A DNA stretch of 64,000 bases from Streptomyces sp. ATexAB-D23 (GTDB taxonomy: Bacteria > Actinomycetota > Actinomycetes > Streptomycetales > Streptomycetaceae), in the NCBI RefSeq assembly GCF_000373645.1, contig NZ_KB892013.1:162721-226720 (forward strand), read 5' to 3'. A program made the position numbers and the translations under genes. The notes below the pieces were generated by a model. It was given only the letters and a program-made list of their open reading frames with translations. It was not told the DNA's origin and did not search any database. Shown here piece by piece: positions 33,381 through 42,565 of this stretch (position 1 is the first letter of the stretch; every line of letters begins with the position of its first letter).

Positions 33381-33594
33381 CGCGCCCCCGTCCACGTGCC
33401 ACAGATTCACACAGTTCCGCACATCATCGACCGTGCGACGAGGGAGGGCAACGCCCCGCACACGGAAAATCGCGCCCCGTCCACCACCTGAGGGAGACAC
33501 CGACCGAGATGATTGCCCCCGGAACCGATGTCGTATCGTCACGGGCGTGGGCCCGTCGGCGACAGGCGCCGGGGCAGAGCCTCCAGGAGTGACC

Positions 33595-34407
33595 GTGACG
33601 CAGCAGCTGCCGCAGACCCCGCCGACGGAGCCCGTGCTGGCCGGTGTCCGCAACTTCCGGGACGTGGGCGGGCTGCCCGCCTGTGACGGCCGCCGGGTGC
33701 GGTACGGAAGCCTCTACCGCAGCGGCCACCTGGCCCACGCCACGGCCGAGGACACGGCCTTCCTCACCGGACTCGGCCTGCACACCGTCTTCGACTTCCG
33801 CAACGCGGCGGACCACAAGCTGGACGGTCTCGACGTGGAGCTGCCGGGCGTGCGCAATGTGAGCATCCCGCTCAGCGACCCGGCGGACGGGGCCGAGTTC
33901 TGGCGGATGGTGCGCGACGGCGACATGGACGAGCTGCGCTCGATCCTGGCCGACGGGAAGGGGACCGGCCGCATGGTCGCCTCCTACCGCGCGATCATCC
34001 TGGACCGCACGGCCGAGCACAGCCGGGTCCTGCACGCGCTGGCCGAGGACAGCGTGCCGGCGCTGATGCACTGCGCGGCCGGCAAGGACCGGGCCGGGCT
34101 CTCCATCGCGGTGACGCTGCTGGCGGTGGGTGTCGGACGCGAGGCCATCGAGGCCGACTACCTGAAGTCGAACGACGCGCACCGCCGCTACCGGGTCCGG
34201 CGCAGCGACACCTCGCCCGCCGGGATGTCGCCGGAGGTGATGGAGCTGCTGAACCCGCTGTTCGGCGCGCACCCCGACTACCTCGCCTCGGCGTTCGCGA
34301 CCATCGACGAGACGTGGGGCGGCACCGACCGCTACCTCTCCGACGGGCTGGGGCTCGCGCCCGCCACCCTTGAGCGGCTGCGCGAACGGCTCCTCGACGA
34401 GGGCTGA
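33595..34407 (+). CDS. Tyrosine-protein phosphatase, DUF442/Y_phosphatase3-type
   Basis: 270 aa. The catalytic P-loop HCAAGKDRAG (C160, HC-x5-R) follows a general-acid region. The N-terminal GVRNFRDVGGLPACDGRRVRYGSLYRSGHLAHAT is typical of bacterial tyrosine or phosphoinositide phosphatases of this family. The extended C-terminus with YLKSNDAHRRYR is also characteristic. The substrate could be protein phosphotyrosine or a phospholipid. The GTG at 33595 follows AGGAG by six bases; the in-frame GTG at 33589 overlaps that ribosome site and is unlikely. It diverges from the alpha-galactosidase gene with a 214-bp spacer. Confidence 0.87.
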   Translation: MTQQLPQTPPTEPVLAGVRNFRDVGGLPACDGRRVRYGSLYRSGHLAHATAEDTAFLTGLGLHTVFDFRNAADHKLDGLDVELPGVRNVSIPLSDPADGAEFWRMVRDGDMDELRSILADGKGTGRMVASYRAIILDRTAEHSRVLHALAEDSVPALMHCAAGKDRAGLSIAVTLLAVGVGREAIEADYLKSNDAHRRYRVRRSDTSPAGMSPEVMELLNPLFGAHPDYLASAFATIDETWGGTDRYLSDGLGLAPATLERLRERLLDEG

Positions 34408-34422
34408 GCGCGCCGGGCGGGC

Positions 34423-34599
34423 CTACTGGTTGTGCATCCCGACCGCGAACAGCAGGTAGAGGAACCCGGCGATGACGTGCCCTGCCACCAGGTAGGCGAA
34501 CAGCCGGATGACGAGCCCGCGGGGCATCTTCCTCTCGTGCGTGTCGGCACCCGCGCGTTTGGCCGGGGTGAGCGGGTCGTAGTTCTCGGAATCGGACAT
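34423..34599 (-). CDS. DUF6126 family small membrane protein
   Basis: 58 aa. The first 28 residues are polar (SDSENYDPLTPAKRAGADTHERK), followed by one amphipathic/hydrophobic helix: MPRGLVIRLFAYLVAGHVIAG continuing to FLYLLFAVGMHNQ. The RGLVIRLFAYLxAGH core is that of DUF6126, single-pass membrane peptides that accompany XRE-cupin regulators in Streptomyces. It starts 42 bases after the regulator gene stops, with AGAGAGG before the ATG. Function unknown; a membrane anchor or a protein controlled by the regulator is possible. Confidence 0.8.
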   Translation of the reverse strand: MSDSENYDPLTPAKRAGADTHERKMPRGLVIRLFAYLVAGHVIAGFLYLLFAVGMHNQ

Positions 34600-34641
34600 G
34601 GCCGGCCTCTCTGGCGGCCGGGGGTGCCGGCCGCGGGACGT

Positions 34642-35250
34642 CTAGCGACGGTGGACCGCACTGCCGAGACACAGCTCGGCGGCGGAGCTCTGGAGCAGGG
34701 TGTGGACGAAGAGCAGCTCCGAGCCGTCCGGCTCCGGGGCCACGATCCGGTGCGGGGTGAGCGAGTCGAAGTGCGCGCCGTCCCCGGGGGCCAGGTCGTG
34801 CACCGTGTCACCGAGGGTCACCCGCAGACGGCCCGCCAGGACGTACAGCCATTCCTCGCCGGGGTGGACGCGGACCAGGTCGCCCTGGGCGCCGTACGGG
34901 ACGCGGACGCGGAGCGCCTGCATGGCCCGGCCGGAGCCGCCGGCCTGCTGGTACATCCAGCCGTCGGCCGCAGCGCCTTCGAAGGGGCGGCCGCGGACGA
35001 TCGCGTCACGTTCCGGGGGCATCTCGCCGAGCAGCTCGGAGACCGTCGTACCGTAGATCCTGGCCAGTTGCAGCAGCATCGGCAGCGAGGGCTGGCGCCG
35101 GCCCGTTTCGAGCCGGGACAGGTGCGCGGGCGAGAGCCCCGCGCGCTGGGCCGCGGTCTCCAGGGTGAGGCCACGGCCGCGGCGCAGGTCGCGCAGGCGT
35201 GGGGCGACGCCGGGGAGCTCCTCGGCCACCTGGTCGTCCGGAGGGTTCAT
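34642..35250 (-). CDS. XRE-family regulator with C-terminal cupin domain
   Basis: 202 aa. N-terminal XRE helix-turn-helix: LRDLRRGRGLTLETAAQRAGLSPAHLSRLETGRRQPSLPMLLQLARIYG. The C-terminal cupin-2 barrel includes VRVHPGEEWLYVLAGRLRVTLGDTVHDLAPGDGAHFDSLTPHRI. This architecture senses a small molecule or metal in the cupin and binds palindromic operators. Its own start is 21 bp from two tandem copies of TTGCCTCnGAGGCAA, so it is probably autoregulated. ATG 35250 begins MNPPDDQ. The DUF6126 gene is its downstream partner. Confidence 0.9.
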   Translation of the reverse strand: MNPPDDQVAEELPGVAPRLRDLRRGRGLTLETAAQRAGLSPAHLSRLETGRRQPSLPMLLQLARIYGTTVSELLGEMPPERDAIVRGRPFEGAAADGWMYQQAGGSGRAMQALRVRVPYGAQGDLVRVHPGEEWLYVLAGRLRVTLGDTVHDLAPGDGAHFDSLTPHRIVAPEPDGSELLFVHTLLQSSAAELCLGSAVHRR

Positions 35251-35270
35251 GCCTCCATTGGGCCAAAGTC

Positions 35271-35305
35271 TTTCCTCGGAGGCAAATTTCTTGCCTCCGA
35301 GGCAA
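35271..35305 (-). promoter_or_regulatory. Tandem palindromic operator of the XRE-cupin gene
   Basis: Two copies of the 15-bp palindrome lie end to end: TTTCCTCGGAGGCAA (35271-35285) and TTGCCTCCGAGGCAA (35291-35305). Centres are 20 bp apart, about two helical turns. The second is perfect except for its central base; the first has one mismatch. The CCTCGGAGGCAA/TTGCCTCCGAGG arms across the pair also form a 12-bp inverted repeat. The position, directly upstream of the XRE gene and inside the 61-bp gap after hpnO, suggests cooperative autoregulation. Confidence 0.65.
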
Positions 35306-35311
35306 GAACTC

Positions 35312-36709
35312 TCAGCGGTTGGCGACGGCCTGCTTGACCAGGGTCCGCCCGAAGTCCCACATCAGCCCGCCCCCGCTGTGCGCGTCGTCCATGACGGCTG
35401 TGAAGGCGCTCACGAACCGGTCCACGTCGGCGTCGTCGATCACCAGCGGCGGGATCAGCTTGATCACTTCGAGGTGGTCGCCGGACACCTGGGTGAGGAT
35501 GCGGTGCTTCTGGAGCAGCGGCACGACCACCATCTGCGCGAAGAGGCCCTTGCGGGCTGCCTGGAGCATGGTCCAGCGGCTGCGCAGCTTCAGCGAGGTG
35601 GGTCGGCCGAACTCGATGCCGATCATCAGCCCACGCCCCCGCACCTCGTGCAGCAGCTCGTAGCGGCCGACGAGGGCGGACAGCCGCTCGCGCAGCAGGT
35701 CCCCGGTGCGGCGCGCGTGCGCCACGGTCTCCTCGTCCTCCATCACCGAGAGCACGGCGAGTCCCGCCGCCATGGCCTGGGCGTTGGAGCCGAAGCTCGC
35801 CGAGTGGACGAGGACCCGGTCCATGGAGGAGTAGACCCGCTTGAAGATCCAGTCCTTGCCGACCGTCGCCCCGACCGGGACGTAGCCGCCCGAGAGCGCC
35901 TTGGCGACGCAGACCAGATCGGGTTCGACGCCTTCCTCGTGCTGGTACGCGTAGAAGTCGCCGGTCCTGCCCAGACCCGTCTGCACCTCGTCGGCGATGA
36001 GGAGGGCCTTGTGCTTGTGCAGCAGCTCCTGCGCCTCGCGCAGGAACCCGGGCGGCGCCGCGTGCACGCCCTTGCCCTGGATCGGCTCGACCACGAGCGC
36101 GGCCACGTCACCCCGTTTGAGCTCGCGCCGCAGCGCGTCGAGGTCACCGAGCCCGATGGCGGTGTCGGGCAGCAGCGGGGCGAAGCCGTCGCGGAAGCCG
36201 CCCTCGCCGTTGACCGAGAGGGAGCCGGTCGTCAGCCCGTGGAAGGCGTGGTCGCAGTAGAGGATCCTCGGCCTGCCGGTGGCGTACCGGGCGAACTTGA
36301 GCGCCGTCTCGACGGCCTCCGTACCGCTGTTACCGAAGAACACCCGGTCCAGGTGCGGGCTGTGGCTCAGCAGCTTCTCGGCCAGCAGCCCCGGCAGCGG
36401 CTGGCAGTCGAAGCGGGTGAGGTCGGCGAGCGAGGCGTCCAGGACGTCGTGCACCGCCTTGCGCACGACGGGGTGGTGCCGGCCGAGGCCCATCACCCCG
36501 AAACCGGCGAGCATGTCCAGGTAGTCGTTGCCGTCCGCGTCCCAGAAGTGCGCGCCCTCGGCCCGTTCGTAGACCTTGTCGAAGCCGATGGTGTGCAGCA
36601 TGCGCGGGAGCTGGTGGTTGAGGTGCTTGGTGTGCAGCTCGTAGCGTTCGGCGCCGCGCTCGGCGAGGAGCCGCGCCAGATCGAAGCCCTTGGGCTCGTC
36701 GTCCTTCAT
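35312..36709 (-). CDS. hpnO: Aminotransferase of hopanoid biosynthesis (HpnO)
   Basis: 465 aa, class-III PLP aminotransferase: [60 protein letters not shown] and the PLP-lysine motif [17 protein letters not shown]. The C-terminal extension ([28 protein letters not shown]) is typical of HpnO, which transfers an amino group to the side chain of bacteriohopanetetrol-type lipids to give aminobacteriohopanetriol. Last gene of the hopanoid operon; ATG 36709 overlaps the dxs stop by four bases (ATGA). Confidence 0.88.
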   Translation of the reverse strand: MKDDEPKGFDLARLLAERGAERYELHTKHLNHQLPRMLHTIGFDKVYERAEGAHFWDADGNDYLDMLAGFGVMGLGRHHPVVRKAVHDVLDASLADLTRFDCQPLPGLLAEKLLSHSPHLDRVFFGNSGTEAVETALKFARYATGRPRILYCDHAFHGLTTGSLSVNGEGGFRDGFAPLLPDTAIGLGDLDALRRELKRGDVAALVVEPIQGKGVHAAPPGFLREAQELLHKHKALLIADEVQTGLGRTGDFYAYQHEEGVEPDLVCVAKALSGGYVPVGATVGKDWIFKRVYSSMDRVLVHSASFGSNAQAMAAGLAVLSVMEDEETVAHARRTGDLLRERLSALVGRYELLHEVRGRGLMIGIEFGRPTSLKLRSRWTMLQAARKGLFAQMVVVPLLQKHRILTQVSGDHLEVIKLIPPLVIDDADVDRFVSAFTAVMDDAHSGGGLMWDFGRTLVKQAVANR

Positions 36710-38634
36710 GCCCCGCTCTCCTTGTGCCCGTTGGCCGGGGCTCCGTGCCCCGTGCCGTCGGCCGCCTTGCGGGCGGCCGTCGCGGCGCTGATCCGGCCCG
36801 CAATCTCGACCGGTGTGAGTCCGATGTCGGCCAGTACCTCGGCCCGTTTGCCGTGCGCGAGGAACTGCTCGGGAATGCCGAAGGTCCGCAGCGGTACGTC
36901 GACGCCGGCGTCCCGCAGCGCCTGGCCGACCGCCCAGCCAACGCCCCCGGCCCGGCTGTTGTCCTCGACGACGGCGACGAGCCGGTGCTCGGAGGCGAGC
37001 GGCGCCAGCCGCTCGTCGACCGGTTTGACCCAGCGGGGGTCCACCACGGTGCAGCGGATGCCGGCGCCTTCGAGCAGTTCGGCGGTACGCAGGCAGACGG
37101 GCGCCATCACGCCGACGGCGACGAGCAGCACATCGGCGTCCTCGGCGCGCCGCAGCACATCCATGCCGCCGATCCGCCCGATCGCCGGGACCGGCTCGCC
37201 CACCGACTCCTTCGGGAAGCGGACCAGGGTCGGCGCGTCGTCCACCGCGACCGCCTCGCGCAGCTCCTCCCGCAGCCGCTCCGCGTCGCGCGGGGCCGCG
37301 ATGCGCAACCCGGGCACGACCTGGAGCACGGACAGGTCCCACATGCCGTTGTGCGAGGCCCCGTCGGGTCCGGTGACCCCGGCCCGGTCCAGGACGAAGG
37401 TCACGCCGCACCTGTGCAGGGCGACGTCCATCAGCAGCTGGTCGAACGCCCGGTTGAGGAAGGTGGCGTAGACGGCGACGACCGGGTGGAGCCCGCCGGT
37501 GGCGAGCCCGGCGGCGCTGACCGCGGCGTGCTGCTCAGCGATACCCACGTCCCAGACCCGGTCGGGGAACGCCTCGGCGAACTTCGTCAGGCCGACGGGG
37601 TCCAGCATCGCGGCGGTGAGCGCCACGACGTCCGGCCGCTCCGCCCCGATCGCCGCGATCTCGTCACCGAACACGGAGGTCCAGGACGGACCGGCGGCGG
37701 GGGCCAGCGGAACGCAGGTCAGCGGGTCCATGGCGCCGACGGTGTGGAAGCGGTCGGCCTCGTCGCTCAGCGCGGGGGCGTAGCCGCGGCCCTTCTCGGT
37801 GATGCAGTGCACGAGCACCGGGCCGCGAAAGCGCCTTGCGTGCCGCAGTGCCGCCTCGACGGCCGCGGTGTCGTGCCCGTCGACCGGGCCGATGTACTTC
37901 AGCCCCAGGTCCTCGAACATGCCCTGCGGCGCGATGAAGTCCTTGAACCCCTTCTTCGCCCCGTGCAGCGACCCGTACAGCGGCTGTCCGATGACGGGGG
38001 TGCGTTCCAGCAGGTCCTTGCTCCAGGCGAGGAAGCGCTCGTAGCCGTCGGTGGTGCGCAGGGTCGCCAGGTGGCGGGCGAGGCCGCCGATGGTGGGCGC
38101 GTAGGAGCGCTCGTTGTCGTTGACGACGACGATCAGCGGGCGGTCCTTGGCGGCGGCGATGTTGTTCAGCGCCTCCCAGGCCATGCCTCCGGTGAGGGCT
38201 CCGTCACCGATGACCGCGACGACGTGGTCGTCCTTGCCGCGTACCTCGTTGGCCTTGGCGAGGCCGTCGGCCCAGCCGAGGACGGTGGAGGCGTGCGAGT
38301 TCTCGATGACGTCGTGCTCGGACTCCTCGCGGGACGGGTAGCCGGACAGGCCGCCCTTGCGGCGCAGCTTGGAGAAGTCCTGGCGCCCGGTGAGGAGTTT
38401 GTGCACGTAGCTCTGGTGGCCGGTGTCCCACAGGATGCGGTCCACGGGCGAGTCGAAGACCCGGTGCAGGGCGATGGTCAGCTCCACCACCCCGAGGTTG
38501 GGGCCCAGATGGCCCCCGGTCCTGGCGACGGCCTGCACCAGGAACGTACGGATGTCGTCGGCGAGTTCGCCGAGTTGTGACGCGTTCAGTGCCTTGAGAT
38601 CCTGCGGCCCCCGGATGCTCTGCAGCAGCGTCAT
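36706..38634 (-). CDS. dxs: 1-deoxy-D-xylulose-5-phosphate synthase
   Basis: 642 aa, full length. Thiamine-diphosphate enzyme motifs: [33 protein letters not shown] with the GDG...N metal and TPP motif, and [18 protein letters not shown]. It makes 1-deoxyxylulose 5-phosphate from pyruvate and glyceraldehyde 3-phosphate, the first step of the MEP isoprenoid pathway. Streptomyces genomes usually carry another dxs elsewhere, so this copy would boost flux to hopanoids. ATG 38634 follows GAGAGGGGG. Upstream, between it and hpnH, is a GC-rich hairpin. Confidence 0.95.
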   Translation of the reverse strand: MTLLQSIRGPQDLKALNASQLGELADDIRTFLVQAVARTGGHLGPNLGVVELTIALHRVFDSPVDRILWDTGHQSYVHKLLTGRQDFSKLRRKGGLSGYPSREESEHDVIENSHASTVLGWADGLAKANEVRGKDDHVVAVIGDGALTGGMAWEALNNIAAAKDRPLIVVVNDNERSYAPTIGGLARHLATLRTTDGYERFLAWSKDLLERTPVIGQPLYGSLHGAKKGFKDFIAPQGMFEDLGLKYIGPVDGHDTAAVEAALRHARRFRGPVLVHCITEKGRGYAPALSDEADRFHTVGAMDPLTCVPLAPAAGPSWTSVFGDEIAAIGAERPDVVALTAAMLDPVGLTKFAEAFPDRVWDVGIAEQHAAVSAAGLATGGLHPVVAVYATFLNRAFDQLLMDVALHRCGVTFVLDRAGVTGPDGASHNGMWDLSVLQVVPGLRIAAPRDAERLREELREAVAVDDAPTLVRFPKESVGEPVPAIGRIGGMDVLRRAEDADVLLVAVGVMAPVCLRTAELLEGAGIRCTVVDPRWVKPVDERLAPLASEHRLVAVVEDNSRAGGVGWAVGQALRDAGVDVPLRTFGIPEQFLAHGKRAEVLADIGLTPVEIAGRISAATAARKAADGTGHGAPANGHKESGA

Positions 38635-38674
38635 GCGGGCCCCCTCTCTGGTCCTGTTCCAGCTCAGATGACGG

Positions 38675-38700
38675 CCGGGACCCCCTGGAGGGGGCCCCGG
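38675..38700 (-). terminator. Intra-operon hairpin between hpnH and dxs
   Basis: CCGGGACCCCCT and AGGGGGCCCCGG form a 12-bp stem with one mismatch and a GG loop. It lies 64 bases downstream of the hpnH stop and 41 before the dxs start. There is no U tract, so it may attenuate or stabilise rather than fully terminate. In S. coelicolor I recall ispG at this point. Confidence 0.5.
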
Positions 38701-38763
38701 CGCCGTCCATGCCGGCGGGCGCGGCACCGGCCGCGCCCGCCGGCCCGGTGACCGGCTCTCAGC

Positions 38764-39783
38764 TCACCGGGTCCCGACGACAGTCTCCCGCGCGGCGCGC
38801 AGGGACTCCTTCAGCGACCCCATGGTGGCGAGCACGGCTGTGGGCTCGTAGCCGCAGTGCGCCATGCAGTTGGCGCAGCGCGGGTCCTTGCCCCGGCCGT
38901 ACTTCTCCCAGTCGGTCTCCTCGATGAGCTGGCGGTACGTCGGCACGTAGCCGTCGCTCATCAGGTAGCAGGGCCGCTGCCAGCCGAACAGCGAGTAGTT
39001 CGGGATGGCCCACGCCGTGCACGGGAAGTCCGCCTTGCCTTCCAGGAAGTCCAGGAAGAGCGGCGAGTGGTTCAGGCGCCACCGGCCGCGGTTGCCCCCG
39101 GCGAAGGACTTCTTGAACAGCTCACGAGTCTGCTCGACGCCCAGGAAGTGCTCCTGGTCGGGCGCCTTCTCGTACGCGTAGGCGGGCGAGATCATCATCT
39201 CGTCGACCTTGAGGTCGTCGTTGAGGTAGTTGAGGACCTCGATGATGGTCTGCGGGGTGTCGGTGTTGAAGAACGTGGAGTTGGTGGTGACCCGGAAGCC
39301 GCGCCGCTTGGCCTCCTTGATCGCCGCCACGGCCTCGTCGAACACCCCTTCCTTGGCGACCGACTCGTCGTGCCGCTCGCGCAGCCCGTCGATGTGCACG
39401 GCGAACGCGAAGTACGGCGACGGGGTGAACTTCTCGATCTTCTTGCGCAGCAGCATGGCGTTGGTGCAGAGGAAGACGTACTTCTTCTTCGCCACGAGCT
39501 GGCGGACGATTTCATCGATCTGCGGGTGCATCAGCGGTTCGCCGCCCGCGATGGAAACCATCGGGGCGCCGGATTCGAGCACCGCGCCGACGGCCTGGGC
39601 CACCGGCATGCGCTGCTTGAGGACTCCGGCCGGATGCTGAATCTTCCCGCAGCCCTCGCAGGCAAGGTTGCAGGCGAACAGTGGCTCGAGCTCGACAATC
39701 AGCGGGAACTTCTCCCGCCTGCGGAGCTTCTGTTCGGCAAGGTACGTCGCAACCTTGATGGTCTGACGAAGCGGCATGGCCAT
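38764..39783 (-). CDS. hpnH: Hopanoid radical SAM enzyme HpnH (adenosylhopane synthase)
   Basis: 339 aa. The radical SAM motif is CNLACEGC (CxxxCxxC, about residues 38-45), followed by MVSIAGGEPLMHPQIDEIVRQL. C-terminal cysteines (CTAWAIPNY, CYLMS, CANCMAHCGYEP) suggest extra iron-sulfur ligands. HpnH joins the 5'-deoxyadenosyl radical to hopene to give adenosylhopane, the start of all extended hopanoids. ATG 39783 follows AGGAGGT. It is five bases after hpnG. Confidence 0.95.
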   Translation of the reverse strand: MAMPLRQTIKVATYLAEQKLRRREKFPLIVELEPLFACNLACEGCGKIQHPAGVLKQRMPVAQAVGAVLESGAPMVSIAGGEPLMHPQIDEIVRQLVAKKKYVFLCTNAMLLRKKIEKFTPSPYFAFAVHIDGLRERHDESVAKEGVFDEAVAAIKEAKRRGFRVTTNSTFFNTDTPQTIIEVLNYLNDDLKVDEMMISPAYAYEKAPDQEHFLGVEQTRELFKKSFAGGNRGRWRLNHSPLFLDFLEGKADFPCTAWAIPNYSLFGWQRPCYLMSDGYVPTYRQLIEETDWEKYGRGKDPRCANCMAHCGYEPTAVLATMGSLKESLRAARETVVGTR

Positions 39784-39788
39784 CTAGC

Positions 39789-40454
39789 TCACCTCCTGGG
39801 GAGCAGCAAAGATCGGTGCCATTCATAAAAAGCCGGTAGTACGGCACGGAGGACGCGGAAAGCCGATATTCCACCGCGGACCGTGCCGATGCGGACGAGC
39901 TCATGCTCCGGAGCGTCCACGACCACCCGTACGGCCGCAACCGGGCGGGGCCCGGACCGCAGGGCGGTGCGCAGAGTGGCGGCGGACTCCATGTCCACCG
40001 CGATCGCCCCGGTGGCCCGCAGTTCGGCCCGCTCATGTCCCCGGACGACATGATCGGAGCCGGTCAGCGGACCGGTGTGGACGGTGCGTCCCGGTACGGC
40101 CCTGGCCAGCGCTTCGGCCAGCAGGTCCGTGCCCGTGCAGCGGACGGGGTCCCCCGCCGCCCGGGTCTCCTCGGCCACCACCAGATCGCCCGGGTGCATC
40201 CCGGGCGCGAGGCCGGCGCAGAACCCCGAGGCGATGACCGCGGTGTCCGGCGCGCCGGCCCCGCTCCGGCCGAGCACGCGCGCCACGGCGGCTTCGGCCG
40301 CCTTGGGGCCCATGCCGGTACGGAGCACGGTGACCCGTTCCGGGGCCTTGCCCGCCCTCCCCCTGCCGGTGCGCAGGGCGAGCTGTTCGATGCCGAGCGC
40401 ACAGGCGATCAGCAGCGGGGCGGCGGGGCCGGCCGGCCCCGGTCCATCGCCCAT
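39789..40454 (-). CDS. hpnG: Hopanoid-associated nucleoside phosphorylase (HpnG)
   Basis: 221 aa of the purine-nucleoside-phosphorylase-like fold: PLLIACALGIEQLAL, VLRTGMGPKAAEAAVARVL, VIASGFCAGLAPGMHPGDLVVAEETRA, and AIAVDMESAATLR with the ribose-binding Met-Glu. HpnG removes adenine from adenosylhopane to give a ribosylhopane that is reduced to bacteriohopanetetrol. The start codon overlaps the shc stop by one base (TGATG). Confidence 0.88.
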   Translation of the reverse strand: MGDGPGPAGPAAPLLIACALGIEQLALRTGRGRAGKAPERVTVLRTGMGPKAAEAAVARVLGRSGAGAPDTAVIASGFCAGLAPGMHPGDLVVAEETRAAGDPVRCTGTDLLAEALARAVPGRTVHTGPLTGSDHVVRGHERAELRATGAIAVDMESAATLRTALRSGPRPVAAVRVVVDAPEHELVRIGTVRGGISAFRVLRAVLPAFYEWHRSLLLPRR

Positions 40455-42457
40455 CAGGCCTCCTCGCGCGTCGCCGTGCGGTCGGCGAACGGTTCGCCGT
40501 GCACGTACCGCCCGAGGGCGGTGAGCGGGAAGACCTGCCGGTAGAGGTGGTAGTTGATGGAGAAGTCCCAGGGGAAGCCGGTGCCGGTGAAGTACGGCTC
40601 GTCCCACGAGCCGTCGGCCTGCTGGGTCTCGGTCAGCCAGGCGATGCCGCGTGTCACGGCGACGGTGTCCCGCCGGCCGGCGGAGAGCAGCGCGAGCAGC
40701 GCCCAGGCGGTCTGGGAGGCGGTGGAGGCTCCCTGGCCGATCCACTTCTCCTCGACGTAGGAGCGCAGGTCCTCGCCCCAGCCGCCGTCGTCGTTCTGGA
40801 CGGATTCCAGCCAGTCGACCGCGCGCCGGATCGCGGGGTGCGTGGCCGGCAGTCCGGCGGCGATCAGGGCGGGGACCACCGACCCCGTTCCGTATACGTA
40901 GTTGACGCCCCAACGCCCGAACCAGCCGCCGCCCGCGTCCTGTTCGGCGAGCAGCCAGTCGATGCCGCGCCGGGTGACGGGGTGGCCGGCGTGGCCTTCG
41001 ATGGCGAGCATCTCCACCACGTGCCCGGTGACGTCGGCGGACGGCGGGTCGATGACCTCGCCGAAGTCGCAGAAGGGCAACCGGTTGGGGAACGCGCTGG
41101 TGTTGTCCGCGTCGAATGCCCCCCAGGCCCCGTTGCGGGACTGCATGCCGACGTTCCAGCGCACGCCGCGCGCGATGGCGGCGTCCACCCGGGCCTGTTC
41201 GGGGTGGCGGACCCGGCGCAGGGCGAGGACCACCTCCGCGGTGTCGTCGATATCGGGGTAGTTGTCATTGTGGAATTCGAAGGCCCAGCCGCCCGGCTCC
41301 AGCCGGGGCCTGCGCACCGCCCAGTCGCCCGGCCGGTCGATCTCCTCGCCGAGCATCCAGTCCGCCGCCTTCACGAGCGCCGGGTGGTCGGGGGCGACCC
41401 CGGCGTCGGCGAGCGCGATGGTGGCCAGGCAGGTGTCCCAGACCGGCGACTGACAGGCCTCGATCATGCGGGCGCCGTCCTCGCGCCACACGGCGAAGCG
41501 GTCGAGCGATTCGAGCCCGGCCCGCATCACCGGGTGTTCGAGGTCGTAGCCGAGGAGGTGCAGGGCGATGACCGAGTAGACGGCGGGCGGCTGGATGCCG
41601 CCCCAGCAGCCGTCGTTCTCCTGGCGTTCGATGATCCAGCGGGCTGCGGCATTCATGGCGACGCGGCGCAGCCGGCGCGGCGCGAAGCGGTGGTAGACAT
41701 GCAGCGCCTTGTCGAGACGCTGGAAAATTCCGTCCCAACTCGCCGCCGGGGCCGGGCGTTTGGGCGGGTTCGGATGCTCGGGGTCGGTGTGCAGCTCGTC
41801 CAGGGCGAACGGGGCCGGGCGTACCGGCCGCTTCGCCGAGACGACGGTCAGCGGCACAATGGTCTGGCGGGCCCAGCAGCCGAAGTCGTAGATATTGAGC
41901 GGGGCCCACTTGGGAAAGAACATCAGCTCGGGCGGCAGCTCCGGCAGGTCGTCCCACTTCCACCAGCCGAAGAGGGCCAGCCAGATCCGGGTGAAGACCC
42001 GGCTCGCCGCGATCCCGCCCTGCTCCCGGACCCAGCCGGCGGCCCGGAGCATATGGGGGTCCTCCGGCCGGTCGCCGGCCAGCCGCAGCGCCACGTACGC
42101 CTCGATGGTGGCGGAGAGGTCCCCGGGGCCGCCGTGGAAGGTGGCCCAGGTGCCGTCGCCGAGCTGCTCGCCCCGGATGTAGTGGCCGGCCGCCCGGACC
42201 GTGTCCGGGTCCTGGATGCCGAGGAACTGGCGGAGCAGAAGGTCCTCGGCGTCCATCGTGACGTTGGTGGCCAGGTCGCCCTTCCACCAGCCCTGCTCGT
42301 CCTGCCTGCCGAGGAGGTGCTCCACCGAGCGCTCCGCGGCCCGCCGCGCGGCGGCCAGTACGGCGTCCGCGGCGATGGTTGATTCGGTTGTCGGTCTACT
42401 GGCCGAGGCCGCTCGGGGATCCACAGCCCCGGTGCTTCCGTCGGTCGTCGCTGTCAT
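40454..42457 (-). CDS. shc: Squalene-hopene cyclase
   Basis: 667 aa. Repeats with QxxDGSW/QW-type spacing occur throughout (ATFHGGPGDLS, GSWDEPYF). The catalytic DxDD motif is DIDD in NYPDIDDTAEVVL, at about residue 402. A preceding tetraprenyl-cyclase domain (GDGTWATFHGG) and the C-terminal QxxGGWGEDL repeats complete the family pattern. The enzyme cyclises squalene to hopene and diplopterol at the membrane. ATG 42457 follows GGAGGGG. A strong GC hairpin lies in the gap to the polyprenyl synthase gene. Confidence 0.95.
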   Translation of the reverse strand: MTATTDGSTGAVDPRAASASRPTTESTIAADAVLAAARRAAERSVEHLLGRQDEQGWWKGDLATNVTMDAEDLLLRQFLGIQDPDTVRAAGHYIRGEQLGDGTWATFHGGPGDLSATIEAYVALRLAGDRPEDPHMLRAAGWVREQGGIAASRVFTRIWLALFGWWKWDDLPELPPELMFFPKWAPLNIYDFGCWARQTIVPLTVVSAKRPVRPAPFALDELHTDPEHPNPPKRPAPAASWDGIFQRLDKALHVYHRFAPRRLRRVAMNAAARWIIERQENDGCWGGIQPPAVYSVIALHLLGYDLEHPVMRAGLESLDRFAVWREDGARMIEACQSPVWDTCLATIALADAGVAPDHPALVKAADWMLGEEIDRPGDWAVRRPRLEPGGWAFEFHNDNYPDIDDTAEVVLALRRVRHPEQARVDAAIARGVRWNVGMQSRNGAWGAFDADNTSAFPNRLPFCDFGEVIDPPSADVTGHVVEMLAIEGHAGHPVTRRGIDWLLAEQDAGGGWFGRWGVNYVYGTGSVVPALIAAGLPATHPAIRRAVDWLESVQNDDGGWGEDLRSYVEEKWIGQGASTASQTAWALLALLSAGRRDTVAVTRGIAWLTETQQADGSWDEPYFTGTGFPWDFSINYHLYRQVFPLTALGRYVHGEPFADRTATREEA

Positions 42458-42505
42458 GGCTTCCCCTCCGTGCAGTTTGTCCTCTGCTGTGCTGGGGTCT
42501 CCGTC

Positions 42506-42535
42506 GGCCGGCGTCCCGTGCGGGGCGCCGGCCGG
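42506..42535 (-). repeat. GC-rich hairpin between polyprenyl synthase and shc
   Basis: CGGCCGGCGTCCC and GGGGCGCCGGCCG (plus-strand order) pair over 13 bases with one mismatch, around GTGC. It sits 31 bases past the synthase stop and 49 before shc. No U tract. It could protect the upstream mRNA or adjust the ratio of the two genes. Confidence 0.5.
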
Positions 42536-42565
42536 CGACTGCGAGTCATATGGACCAGATGGTGA

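Noticed and set aside
30972..33491. Plus-strand open frame of 839 codons opposite the GH36 gene
   Set aside because: Antisense to a full-length GH36 with both catalytic regions; the frame shows Pro/Arg/Val-rich filler.
35165..37471. Plus-strand open frame of 768 codons opposite hpnO and dxs
   Set aside because: Shadow of hopanoid genes on the other strand; no domain.
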